Notes under the pieces: generated by a model
Seen by the model: only the letters and a program-made list of their open reading frames with translations
Databases searched by the model: none
Told to the model about the DNA's origin: nothing
Source: Brevibacillus fortis
GTDB taxonomy: Bacteria > Bacillota > Bacilli > Brevibacillales > Brevibacillaceae
DNA: 64,000 bases
Assembly: GCF_003013395.1 (NCBI RefSeq)
Contig: NZ_PXZM01000007.1
Location: forward strand, 36,153-100,152
Direction of reading: 5' to 3'
In this document: positions 1 through 6,062 of the stretch, piece after piece
Numbering within the stretch: the first letter of the stretch is position 1
Layout: every line of letters starts with the position of its first letter
Made by a program: the position numbers and the translations under genes

Positions 1-184
1 TATCCCCGATTTCAAAGGCATCCGCTATCCGCTCTATATGCTGGAGGTTAATGTTTTGGCGCTTCTGATTCGCTAGTTCGCTTAAAGCGGCATGACGAAT
101 ATCCGTTAGTCGAGATAATTCCCGTAACGAGATTCCCTTGCTCTCTATAAGATCACGTATCCTTATCTTTACTTTCTTCGCCAT
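1..184 (-). CDS. XRE-family HTH regulator, partial at window edge
   Basis: Reading leftward from the ATG at 184 gives about 61 codons of a Cro/CI-type helix-turn-helix protein, cut by the window start. The core ISLRELSRLTDIRHAALSEL, then ANQKRQNINLQHIERIADAF, is a classic XRE DNA-binding fold: helix 2 and recognition helix 3, followed by the helix that packs against them. An AGGAG ribosome site precedes the start. Such one-domain regulators are common in mobile elements and usually repress their own promoter. Its target is unknown; it lies next to the Tn3-derived sequences and belongs to the island cargo. Confidence 0.8.
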   Translation of the reverse strand, partial: MAKKVKIRIRDLIESKGISLRELSRLTDIRHAALSELANQKRQNINLQHIERIADAFEIGD

Positions 185-199
185 AATCCGCTCCTGATC

Positions 200-361
200 G
201 AGAAGAACGGGGAAAAATATCTTGCTGTCCAGAAATGATGGAGGAAATCCGCTGAAGAACCGTGGTTAGAAGGGAAAGGGTTTCACCTGACTCCACAGGA
301 AGCCGAAAGCTTACGAGAATCGCTAGAGAAAGCGGTATTATCGCTGGTAGAATCGGAGTAA
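200..361 (+). pseudogene. Decayed small gene, C-terminal part
   Basis: The frame starting at 200 encodes EKNGEKYLAVQK, a TGA stop at 236, then WLEGKGFHLTPQEAESLRES and LEKAVLSLVESE before TAA at 359-361. The amphipathic, protein-like composition on both sides of the in-frame stop suggests a small gene broken by a nonsense change or frameshift. No start codon follows the stop. The family was not recognised. The ORF on the opposite strand looks like an antisense shadow. Low certainty. Confidence 0.3.
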
Positions 362-378
362 TCGAGGAGGAAACGTAG

Positions 379-441
379 TTGTCGAATAACGCTACTGAAA
401 TCGTTCGAAAGAAACCTGTAAGGAAAAAGCTCGTAATCTGA
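379..441 (+). CDS. Very short basic ORF, possibly truncated
   Basis: A strong GAGGAGG ribosome site (364-370) lies eight bases before a TTG start and opens a 20-codon frame, MSNNATEIVRKKPVRKKLVI, ending in TGA. The excellent spacing suggests real translation. The length and the position just before the Tn3-type inverted repeat at 467 suggest the 3' part was lost. It directly follows the decayed frame ending at 361, as in a former two-gene operon. Function unknown. Confidence 0.3.
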   Translation: MSNNATEIVRKKPVRKKLVI

Positions 442-466
442 GGAGCCGTAATTCTTTTCGCTCTTA

Positions 467-504
467 GGGGTACCGCCAACCAAATGCGAAAATTGTACGG
501 TAAG
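467..504 (+). repeat. Tn3-type 38-bp terminal inverted repeat (left)
   Basis: Starts GGGGTACCGCCAAC and ends GGTAAG exactly 38 bases later. The start is like the outer ends remembered for Bacillus Tn3-family elements of the Tn4430 type. The outer end faces left. Confidence 0.6.
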
Positions 505-656
505 ACATTACAAGTCATGTAATTGGCTATGGTGCCGCCAGCAAAACGCGAATTTACTTGGTTGGGAACACATCAATCTGACAGGCGACTATACTTGGCA
601 ACAAAACAATCAGGTGGAACGTGGCAAGTTTAGACCCTTACGCTCTATTAATAATT

Positions 657-707
657 CTTTAAGGGGTAACGCCAGTAAACCTGATTTGCTGGCGTTACCC
701 CTTAAAG
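657..707. repeat. Perfect 19-bp stem hairpin near Tn3 end
   Basis: Bases 657-675 and 689-707 are perfect reverse complements (19 bp) around a 13-base loop. The arms contain GGGGTAACGCCAG / CTGGCGTTACCCC, which look like two Tn3-type outer ends placed tail to tail. The right arm overlaps the first seven bases of the terminal repeat at 701-738. Confidence 0.8.
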
Positions 708-738
708 TACGATTTTTTCCGTTTCGTGAGGTGACCCC
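701..738 (-). repeat. Tn3-type 38-bp terminal inverted repeat (right)
   Basis: Read on the minus strand it begins GGGGTCACCTCACGAAACGG and ends CTTTAAG 38 bases later, the standard Tn3-family format. It lies just after the transposase C-terminus, as expected for the transposase-side end. Confidence 0.65.
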
Positions 739-775
739 TATTTAGTCTTTTATTTTTTCCCTTATAAGAATAAAG

Positions 776-802
776 CCTCACCAAAATCGGTGAGGTTTTT
801 TT
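776..802 (+). terminator. Rho-independent terminator
   Basis: Stem CCTCACC (776-782) / GGTGAGG (789-795) followed by a run of T. It may also work weakly for the leftward HAD gene. Confidence 0.7.
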
Positions 803-860
803 ATCAGAAATTAAGAATTATTGATCAAAAATGTCCATTTAAAAAGGAGACTATATGATT

Positions 861-1376
861 TTAGAAAAATTTTGAAGCTATGAAGTTTCTTAATTCAGCT
901 ACATTCTCACATAATAAATCTGGTTTTGATGCAATAAGAGATTGCTTATCAATGGTCCCCCAAAGAGCACCAATTGAGAAAACTCCAGCTTTTCTTGCCG
1001 CTTCTGTATCAGTACTGGAATCCCCGATAGCGATTATATCTGTTGTGTCCTTATTAAGGCGAGCAACTCCCATTTGTATAGGTTTAGGATGGGGTTTTTT
1101 TAGAGGTGCATAATCATGAAAGCATACTAAATGATCTATTTTCCATTGCCAATGCTCCACAACACGTTTGCAATAATGAATTGTGCCGGCAGTGACAATA
1201 CTGATCCGTATGTTATTCTGATTGCATTCTTCGATAAGTTCATTAATGCCAGGATACGGAGTAAGAGTTGGTATCATACCGTAGACCTTATTCAAATCGC
1301 GGTTCTTCCCCATTCGATATGGCTCTGCAGCGCGTGAGTCTATCAGAGTTTGATCTAAATCAAATATAATTGCCAT
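861..1376 (-). CDS. HAD-family phosphatase
   Basis: A 171-residue haloacid-dehalogenase-type hydrolase with all four family motifs: DLDQT (residues ~6-10; nucleophile Asp and general acid Asp), SIVTAG (Thr, motif II), the Lys in KPHPKP (motif III) and GDSSTDTEAA (metal-binding Asps, motif IV). Small HAD enzymes of this class dephosphorylate nucleotides or sugar phosphates. The ATG at 1376 follows GGGAGG and overlaps the end of the upstream dprA-like gene within a few bases, so the two are translated together. With the PRTase-domain gene upstream this forms a three-gene cassette suggestive of nucleotide metabolism. The substrate cannot be told from sequence. Confidence 0.85.
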   Translation of the reverse strand: MAIIFDLDQTLIDSRAAEPYRMGKNRDLNKVYGMIPTLTPYPGINELIEECNQNNIRISIVTAGTIHYCKRVVEHWQWKIDHLVCFHDYAPLKKPHPKPIQMGVARLNKDTTDIIAIGDSSTDTEAARKAGVFSIGALWGTIDKQSLIASKPDLLCENVAELRNFIASKFF

Positions 1377-1379
1377 ATC

Positions 1380-2369
1380 TTAAAAATCCTCCCATAAAGA
1401 AATTTGATTAGGTTCATTTTCCTGGGGTTTTACTGAATCTTTTAATATGGTTTTATCTTTTTGATTGTGATTTTTTCTACGATTGCATAAATTTACAAAT
1501 TCCTCCAAAGAGTCGAAGTTTGTAATTGGAATTCCTTTTCCTTCAAAAATTAACTTTTGATTGCCACGAGTCTTTGGTTCATTTAGAAGGTGATCAGGAT
1601 GATTAAGACACCCAAGTGGTTTGTTTTCATCTAAACAGAAACCGACTGTATACATCGTACCTCCTTTTATGTCAGTCTCAACAACAATAACACCAATGCT
1701 TAAACCACTTTGTAAACGGTCACGTTCCACAAAAAAATTTCTCATCCCCCTTACGCCTGGGGGGTATTCACTGAGCCAACATCCGTTTTCTTCTAAAATT
1801 TGATTGGCTAAAGATCTGTTTTCTTTTGGATAGATTGTATCAAGCCCATGTGCAAGAATTGCAACAGTAGTTCCTTTTCCTTCTAGACATCCTAAGTGTG
1901 CCACTGCGTCACAGCCTGTAGCTAATCCACTAACAATTGTGATTCCTGAAGATGCTAGTAGAGATGAGATGCTTTTCCCCATTTTAACACCGTATTCTGT
2001 AGGTTCTCTTGTCCCAATAACTGCGATAGGTAAACCCTCGTTTAGACATTTCAGATTTCCTTTTGCGTATAAAAGAATTGGTGGGTCCGGAATAAGCTTA
2101 AGACGTGCTGGAAAAAGTGGATTTAAGAAACTTAGAACCTCTATTTCATATTTAACGCATTTCAAGAGAATTTCTTCTGCTTTTTCTCTTGCTAATTGAA
2201 TATCTTCTAAAGTAAACACTTCTTTAGAAAAAAACTGGTTCATTATTATTAGTATTTCTTTAAGTGAAGAAATTTGACTGAATTCCGGAATTTGAAGTAG
2301 TTTATGGACAGACTTTCGACCAATCCTAGGCAAAGACATGATAGTTAGTATTAGTTGCTCGTTGTTCAT
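1380..2369 (-). CDS. DprA/Smf-like Rossmann-fold protein
   Basis: A 329-residue DprA-family protein. The core Rossmann/SLOG fold spans about residues 90-280 and shows GTREPTEYGV, SGLATGCDAVAHLGCLEG, PKENRSLANQI and the nucleotide-site motif GGTMYTV (GGT). The N-terminal ~70 residues resemble the helical SAM-like region of DprA. Chromosomal DprA loads RecA on incoming single-stranded DNA; the SLOG fold also serves in nucleotide-signal systems. Its setting between a HAD phosphatase and a phosphoribosyltransferase in an island argues for a specialised role rather than competence. The start is the ATG with GGAGGAG upstream. The C-terminal tail (~290-329) is charged and lacks the usual winged-helix domain. 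Confidence 0.85.
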   Translation of the reverse strand: MNNEQLILTIMSLPRIGRKSVHKLLQIPEFSQISSLKEILIIMNQFFSKEVFTLEDIQLAREKAEEILLKCVKYEIEVLSFLNPLFPARLKLIPDPPILLYAKGNLKCLNEGLPIAVIGTREPTEYGVKMGKSISSLLASSGITIVSGLATGCDAVAHLGCLEGKGTTVAILAHGLDTIYPKENRSLANQILEENGCWLSEYPPGVRGMRNFFVERDRLQSGLSIGVIVVETDIKGGTMYTVGFCLDENKPLGCLNHPDHLLNEPKTRGNQKLIFEGKGIPITNFDSLEEFVNLCNRRKNHNQKDKTILKDSVKPQENEPNQISLWEDF

Positions 2370-2449
2370 AAAGCTCCTCCAATTTCCATGGTGTGGTCGT
2401 ATAATAAACAGTTTAATTATAACTTATTTTGGTACGCTAATTTAATCAC

Positions 2450-3646
2450 TCAAATTAAATTTAGCTTATTAAGTTCAATTCGACCATCTGAGTAATACAT
2501 ACTACCTTTGCAGCCAGAACTATATTCTGTGCAACCGAAAAATGCATTTCCGTATTTGCTAAGTTTTAAAACTAGTTGTTCACCACATTCAGGGCAAGGT
2601 AAAAATGGAGAGTCACGAAAAACTCCAAATTGATTCGCAGCTATTGTAACGACAATTACATCACTTACGCCTGCTTTGCGTAGTGTATGAACGCACTCAG
2701 TAGCTGTTGCACCTGTAGTGAACACATCATCCAAAAGAATAATTGTTTTATTCTCAACGTTACTAGATGCAGAAAATTTATCTCTTACGTTTAATTCTCT
2801 TTCAATGGCGTTTAAGCCTTTTTGTGAAGGGTAGTCTTCAGTACAGTTCAATGATTTGCTCAAGTCCTGAATCTTTAAATGGGTTGATACGTTTGCTACG
2901 ATAGGGCCAAGTCGGTCTCTTGTGTTACTAGGTTTAGGTGGAACTCGTGTCAGACCGTCGATTTTCATATTTTTGAGCATGGCTGAAATTATCTTCACAA
3001 AAATTTCAGTAAAAAGTGTATCTTCCGACGTTTCATCTTTACTTTTTCTTATGCGATGTGATAACTGATGAAAACTATATTTGCAATGCTCACGAGTAAA
3101 GTATCTTCCTCCTGTAAAAACACGATATTTTGCTCGCAAGTTATTTACTTCAAAATGGAATATCCTACCTCTACTCGATAATTTGTTCTTTCCAATCCTT
3201 GTAGAAAAAACCTCCGAAAAGTAACCGAAACTTCGATCAGTTGTCACCTTTTTAAAATCAGTAAATTTTCTGAACCTAAAATCAGGCATTTCACCGTATT
3301 GACTATATTCAACATCATTTTCACTAATAAGAACTGTCCCAAATGCTGCGGATAATACATCCTTTATTTCAGAATGTTGGTCACTAACAAATGCAACATC
3401 ACAAGGCTGCAATTGTAACTCCAAAATTGCTTTATTAACGATTGAGTCTATAGAAGACCAATAGTCGTTTTCTATATAAATTACTCGATTTCCGAAATTA
3501 CTTTTCCAAATTGATAATTGCCCCTCATCAATTATAAGAGCGCAATTAAGTGATGAAGTAATTTCATTCCAAAAATCGTTGTCTACTGAATCATATAAAT
3601 TGGCTTTAATGATCAGGCCTTTTAAATCATTAACTTCAATAAACAT
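2450..3646 (-). CDS. Phosphoribosyltransferase-domain protein with C-terminal zinc ribbon
   Basis: About 398 residues. A C-terminal type I phosphoribosyltransferase/ComF-like domain carries the PRPP loop IILLDDVFTTGATATE (about residues 308-323). A treble-Cys ribbon follows, starting CPECGEQ, then GC and SSGCKGS, like topoisomerase-type zinc fingers. The N-terminal ~200 residues match nothing I recognise. The longer frame begins at a GTG inside the ribosome site; GAGGTG six bases before the ATG at 3646 supports that ATG. It lies 80 bp upstream of dprA on the same strand. A PRTase fused to a nucleic-acid-type zinc ribbon next to DprA and HAD suggests base or nucleotide modification tied to DNA; this is inference. 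Confidence 0.8.
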   Translation of the reverse strand: MFIEVNDLKGLIIKANLYDSVDNDFWNEITSSLNCALIIDEGQLSIWKSNFGNRVIYIENDYWSSIDSIVNKAILELQLQPCDVAFVSDQHSEIKDVLSAAFGTVLISENDVEYSQYGEMPDFRFRKFTDFKKVTTDRSFGYFSEVFSTRIGKNKLSSRGRIFHFEVNNLRAKYRVFTGGRYFTREHCKYSFHQLSHRIRKSKDETSEDTLFTEIFVKIISAMLKNMKIDGLTRVPPKPSNTRDRLGPIVANVSTHLKIQDLSKSLNCTEDYPSQKGLNAIERELNVRDKFSASSNVENKTIILLDDVFTTGATATECVHTLRKAGVSDVIVVTIAANQFGVFRDSPFLPCPECGEQLVLKLSKYGNAFFGCTEYSSGCKGSMYYSDGRIELNKLNLI

Positions 3647-3880
3647 TGCTGTCACCTCATTATTGAGTGGCTCGAAATTAAGTCTATTTAATCGAATTAT
3701 AGCAAAGTAAATAAGATAAAAATGTCGAATATTGTATATTGAAATAAAAAAACACAGGAATTTCTCCTGGTTATTATTTTATCTATAGGTTTTTAGTTGT
3801 TATTTTTAGTCGCACGAAAGCTGATTTAAGTGGGTTTTTACATTGATCGTCACAAGCCTTGCCTATGTTAGAACGAAAAG

Positions 3881-3922
3881 ACAGCTTAGAACAATATAAT
3901 TATTGTTCTAAGCTGTGGCTTG
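3881..3922 (-). terminator. Terminator-like 16-bp perfect hairpin
   Basis: Bases 3881-3896 and 3901-3916 are perfect reverse complements around a 4-base loop. On the minus strand a short T-rich stretch follows. It lies just past the stop of the 97-residue ORF and separates it from the PRTase gene. Confidence 0.7.
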
Positions 3923-3942
3923 CGTATACGGTAAATGAAATG

Positions 3943-4236
3943 TTACCTACTCTTATTTGCTTTTTTATTATATGTTGCATCTTCGAATTTTAGGAAATCA
4001 TCTTTGACTGTAAAAATATCTTTAGTTTGACTTGAAAGGAAAGTATCAATTGCCCAACTGATTAAGGATTCTTGACAAGATTGTTGAGAACAAACTGTGA
4101 CTAAATGGTCATTACTTGTTCCGGCCCATGTACCACCATTTACTACTGTCGAATTACACATAAAACAATTCTTTGCATTTTCTCTATACTGATGAGGAAT
4201 TGCCTCTTGATTTACAATGTCTTTAAAATTTGACAT
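3943..4236 (-). CDS. Small Cys-containing hypothetical protein
   Basis: 97 residues, not recognised. AAGGAGGTGA directly upstream makes the ATG start convincing. Cysteines fall as CFMC (about residues 24-27) and CSQQSC (about 49-54), a spacing that could bind one zinc. No signal peptide or membrane segment is seen. The gene lies between the DGQHR gene (111 bp upstream) and a strong hairpin, on the same strand, and may be co-transcribed with the DGQHR gene. The last 15 bases around its stop codon recur at 5450-5464. Confidence 0.65.
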   Translation of the reverse strand: MSNFKDIVNQEAIPHQYRENAKNCFMCNSTVVNGGTWAGTSNDHLVTVCSQQSCQESLISWAIDTFLSSQTKDIFTVKDDFLKFEDATYNKKANKSR

Positions 4237-4346
4237 TATTTCACCTCCTTAATGTGTAAATTCTACAGCTGAAAAATGAAGTCCTTTATCAAAAAAAGAT
4301 AAATTTGTTAAACAAAAACAAAAATCGTAGGGATTCGATTCGGGTA

Positions 4347-5348
4347 TTATTCATCAGGAAGCATGATTTCTTTGAGTTCATTCGCAAGTTGTTTAGAACC
4401 ACTCATACCTTTTACATATTTAAGACGTCCATCAGTAGACCAATCAACTTGTAGTTTTAAGTTAACGACGTAACGTCTCAATAGCTTAATATCAATGTGG
4501 CGTTTATTTTCACTTAGCGATTTAACAATGACTTGACTACCGGCCATGGAAAGGGCATCAAGACAAACGATATGAGTCAATTTACTACCTTTATAATCAA
4601 CCCATTCGTTAGGGAAGGTCTCTCTCAATGCAGAGTAAAATTCTATGGCCGCAATTAATTTTTCTTGCTTAGGTAAGGTTGGTATTTTTGAAGTAAGTAA
4701 ATTAACAGTCCGATACACATTCTGTAAGGTTATGTGGCGACCTTTGCTTCTTTTTCCGATAATACTACCGTTTTCAAAAAATGGGCTTTTTCTCGACGTA
4801 AGCAATTCAGTGGCAATCCAACTTATCTCATCAGAATCTCTTCTCAAGTATTTACTTAAAGAAGGACCTATTCCTTTTGCTTTTGTATTAATAGTGTCAA
4901 ACAAGTTAATTTCTTCATCTTCGTCAAGGTAATGAAATGCTAGAAAGGGGATACTAATTTCCGATTGAGTTTCCTGAATGTACTGTTGAATACCAAAGAT
5001 ACGATGCTGTCCGTCCATGAGTGATGCTTTTGCCTTGCAAACTAGTCTCCCTAAAGAGGGACGCGTTTTATCGTAAGAAGTAAAATCCCAGTTACCAGCT
5101 GCGTTTAGCAATATAGGGGTAAACAAAGAATCGTCACCTTTAGAGAGGTATAAGGCGAAGTCACTTGCCCTCTTTGGATCAATAGGTCTTTGATATCCCT
5201 TGCCTGAAGGCTGATCATAAGGTTTCACATAGGTTAAATTCAATGCGATTGTGGAGGGTAAGTAACTTTGGTAGGTCACTTTCCCTCGCATTTTGCTTTG
5301 GAGGACATTCTCTATAACAATGGAATTTAGCAAAGTGTTTGTAGACAT
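4347..5348 (-). CDS. DGQHR-domain (DndB-like) protein
   Basis: 333 residues with the signature LMDGQHRIFGIQQY (about residues 128-141), preceded by YQRPIDPKRASDFALYL and followed by LFDTINTKAKG. This is the ParB/sulfiredoxin-like fold of the DndB/DpdB group. DndB represses and modulates phosphorothioate DNA modification; DGQHR proteins also occur alone in islands. The ATG at 5348 is preceded by AGGGAG; the longer frame start has no ribosome site. It is divergent from an XRE regulator (5485). No DndACDE or DpdA genes are visible, so it is either an orphan or partners with neighbouring genes. Confidence 0.8.
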   Translation of the reverse strand: MSTNTLLNSIVIENVLQSKMRGKVTYQSYLPSTIALNLTYVKPYDQPSGKGYQRPIDPKRASDFALYLSKGDDSLFTPILLNAAGNWDFTSYDKTRPSLGRLVCKAKASLMDGQHRIFGIQQYIQETQSEISIPFLAFHYLDEDEEINLFDTINTKAKGIGPSLSKYLRRDSDEISWIATELLTSRKSPFFENGSIIGKRSKGRHITLQNVYRTVNLLTSKIPTLPKQEKLIAAIEFYSALRETFPNEWVDYKGSKLTHIVCLDALSMAGSQVIVKSLSENKRHIDIKLLRRYVVNLKLQVDWSTDGRLKYVKGMSGSKQLANELKEIMLPDE

Positions 5349-5484
5349 ATGATTTCTCCCTAATCGTAATGTACACAACATATTTTAGATGTAAAAACAT
5401 ATATTTTCAAATTGAAATATCTAGAATTACTGTCTGTAAGTAAGCTGAGATGTTACCTACTCTTGTAGAAGGGGAGGGGTCACT

Positions 5485-5844
5485 TTGTCTCAGTTTGCGA
5501 AATTTATTGGTCAACGAATTCGTTCACAAAGAAAGGCGAAAGGACTGACACAAGAACAACTTGGCGAAAAAGTGAGTATTCCTCAGTCATATATTGGTTC
5601 GATCGAGAGGGGTCAAACCTATATGCAGCTCGATACATTAGAAAGAATACTAATTGCTTTAGAGTTGAATCCTACAGATGTATTTAAAACGTATAAAATA
5701 ATTGAAAGTCCAGAAAGAATACAAAAGGAAGCCATTTTGGACACGCTGCATGAATTGTTAATACATAGAGATGTTCAAGATATAAAAATGGTGGCAGGAT
5801 TTGCGAGAGAGATACTCACAACAATTGATACATATAAAAAGTAG
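5485..5844 (+). CDS. XRE-family HTH transcriptional regulator
   Basis: 119 residues. The Cro/CI helix-turn-helix covers about residues 8-62 (RSQRKAKGLTQEQLGEKVS, then IPQSYIGSIERG). A short helical tail follows and may mediate dimerisation, as in SinR-like proteins. Translation starts at TTG with GGGGAGGGG six bases upstream. The gene is divergent from the DGQHR gene across a 136-bp spacer with the near-palindrome ATATTTTCAAATTGAAATAT (about 5401-5420), a plausible operator. It probably controls the DGQHR gene and itself. A terminator follows immediately. Confidence 0.85.
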   Translation: MSQFAKFIGQRIRSQRKAKGLTQEQLGEKVSIPQSYIGSIERGQTYMQLDTLERILIALELNPTDVFKTYKIIESPERIQKEAILDTLHELLIHRDVQDIKMVAGFAREILTTIDTYKK

Positions 5845-5878
5845 CCACAAGGATCAACAGACCTTGGGCTATTTTTTA
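5842..5878 (+). terminator. Rho-independent terminator of the XRE gene
   Basis: TAGCC-ACAAGG (5842-5852) pairs with CCTTG-GGCTA (5862-5871), with one bulge, then a run of T. Confidence 0.7.
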
Positions 5879-6020
5879 TATGTACTATGTTCGGACGTTT
5901 TAGTACTAAAAACACAGTGATGTTAAAATGACTAAACAGGAGCAACAAAGTATACGTGTATGAGATGGGAAAAAACTTTCTGGATGGTTTTCGTTATTTA
6001 AGCGAAAGCCATTTACATCC

Positions 6021-6034
6021 CGAACGTCCATTCG
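6021..6034. promoter_or_regulatory. LexA/SOS-box-like site upstream of island mrfA
   Basis: CGAACGTCCATTCG resembles the Bacillales LexA box (CGAAC-N4-GTTYG) with about two mismatches. It lies 28 bp before the mrfA start, where a repressor could act. Suggestive only. Confidence 0.3.
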
Positions 6035-6062
6035 TAAAATTGATTCAAAGAAGGTGACGAAG

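Larger units (their letters stand above)
467..738. mobile_element. Tn3-family-derived miniature element or nested relic
   Basis: A 38-base Tn3-type terminal repeat opens at 467 (outer GGGG, inner TAAG at 504), and an oppositely oriented 38-base repeat closes at 738 (inner CTTA at 701, outer CCCC). Between them lie a 3'-terminal scrap of a Tn3 transposase gene and two further partial repeat starts (about 531 and 663). The arrangement resembles a Tn3-derived inverted-repeat miniature element of about 270 bp. Flanking 5-bp sequences (tctta / tattt) do not match as a target duplication, so a composite of several truncated ends is equally possible. Confidence 0.55.
545..745 (+). pseudogene. Tn3-family transposase C-terminal remnant
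   Basis: The frame from 545 encodes [15 protein letters not shown] followed by [13 protein letters not shown]. This is the hallmark C-terminus of Tn3-family transposases, where [10 protein letters not shown] precedes KFRPLR at the end of the protein. Only about 38 recognisable codons remain; upstream the similarity stops at a partial inverted-repeat sequence near 531. The frame has no stop at the usual place: it reads through the hairpin at 657-707 and the terminal repeat to TAG at 743. A ~1000-residue enzyme is reduced to its last few percent and cannot be active. Confidence 0.75.

Noticed and set aside
153..518. Leftward 121-codon ORF overlapping the XRE gene start
   Set aside because: It runs across the Tn3-type inverted repeat at 467-504, overlaps the well-supported XRE start, has no ribosome site and resembles no protein; taken as an antisense shadow.
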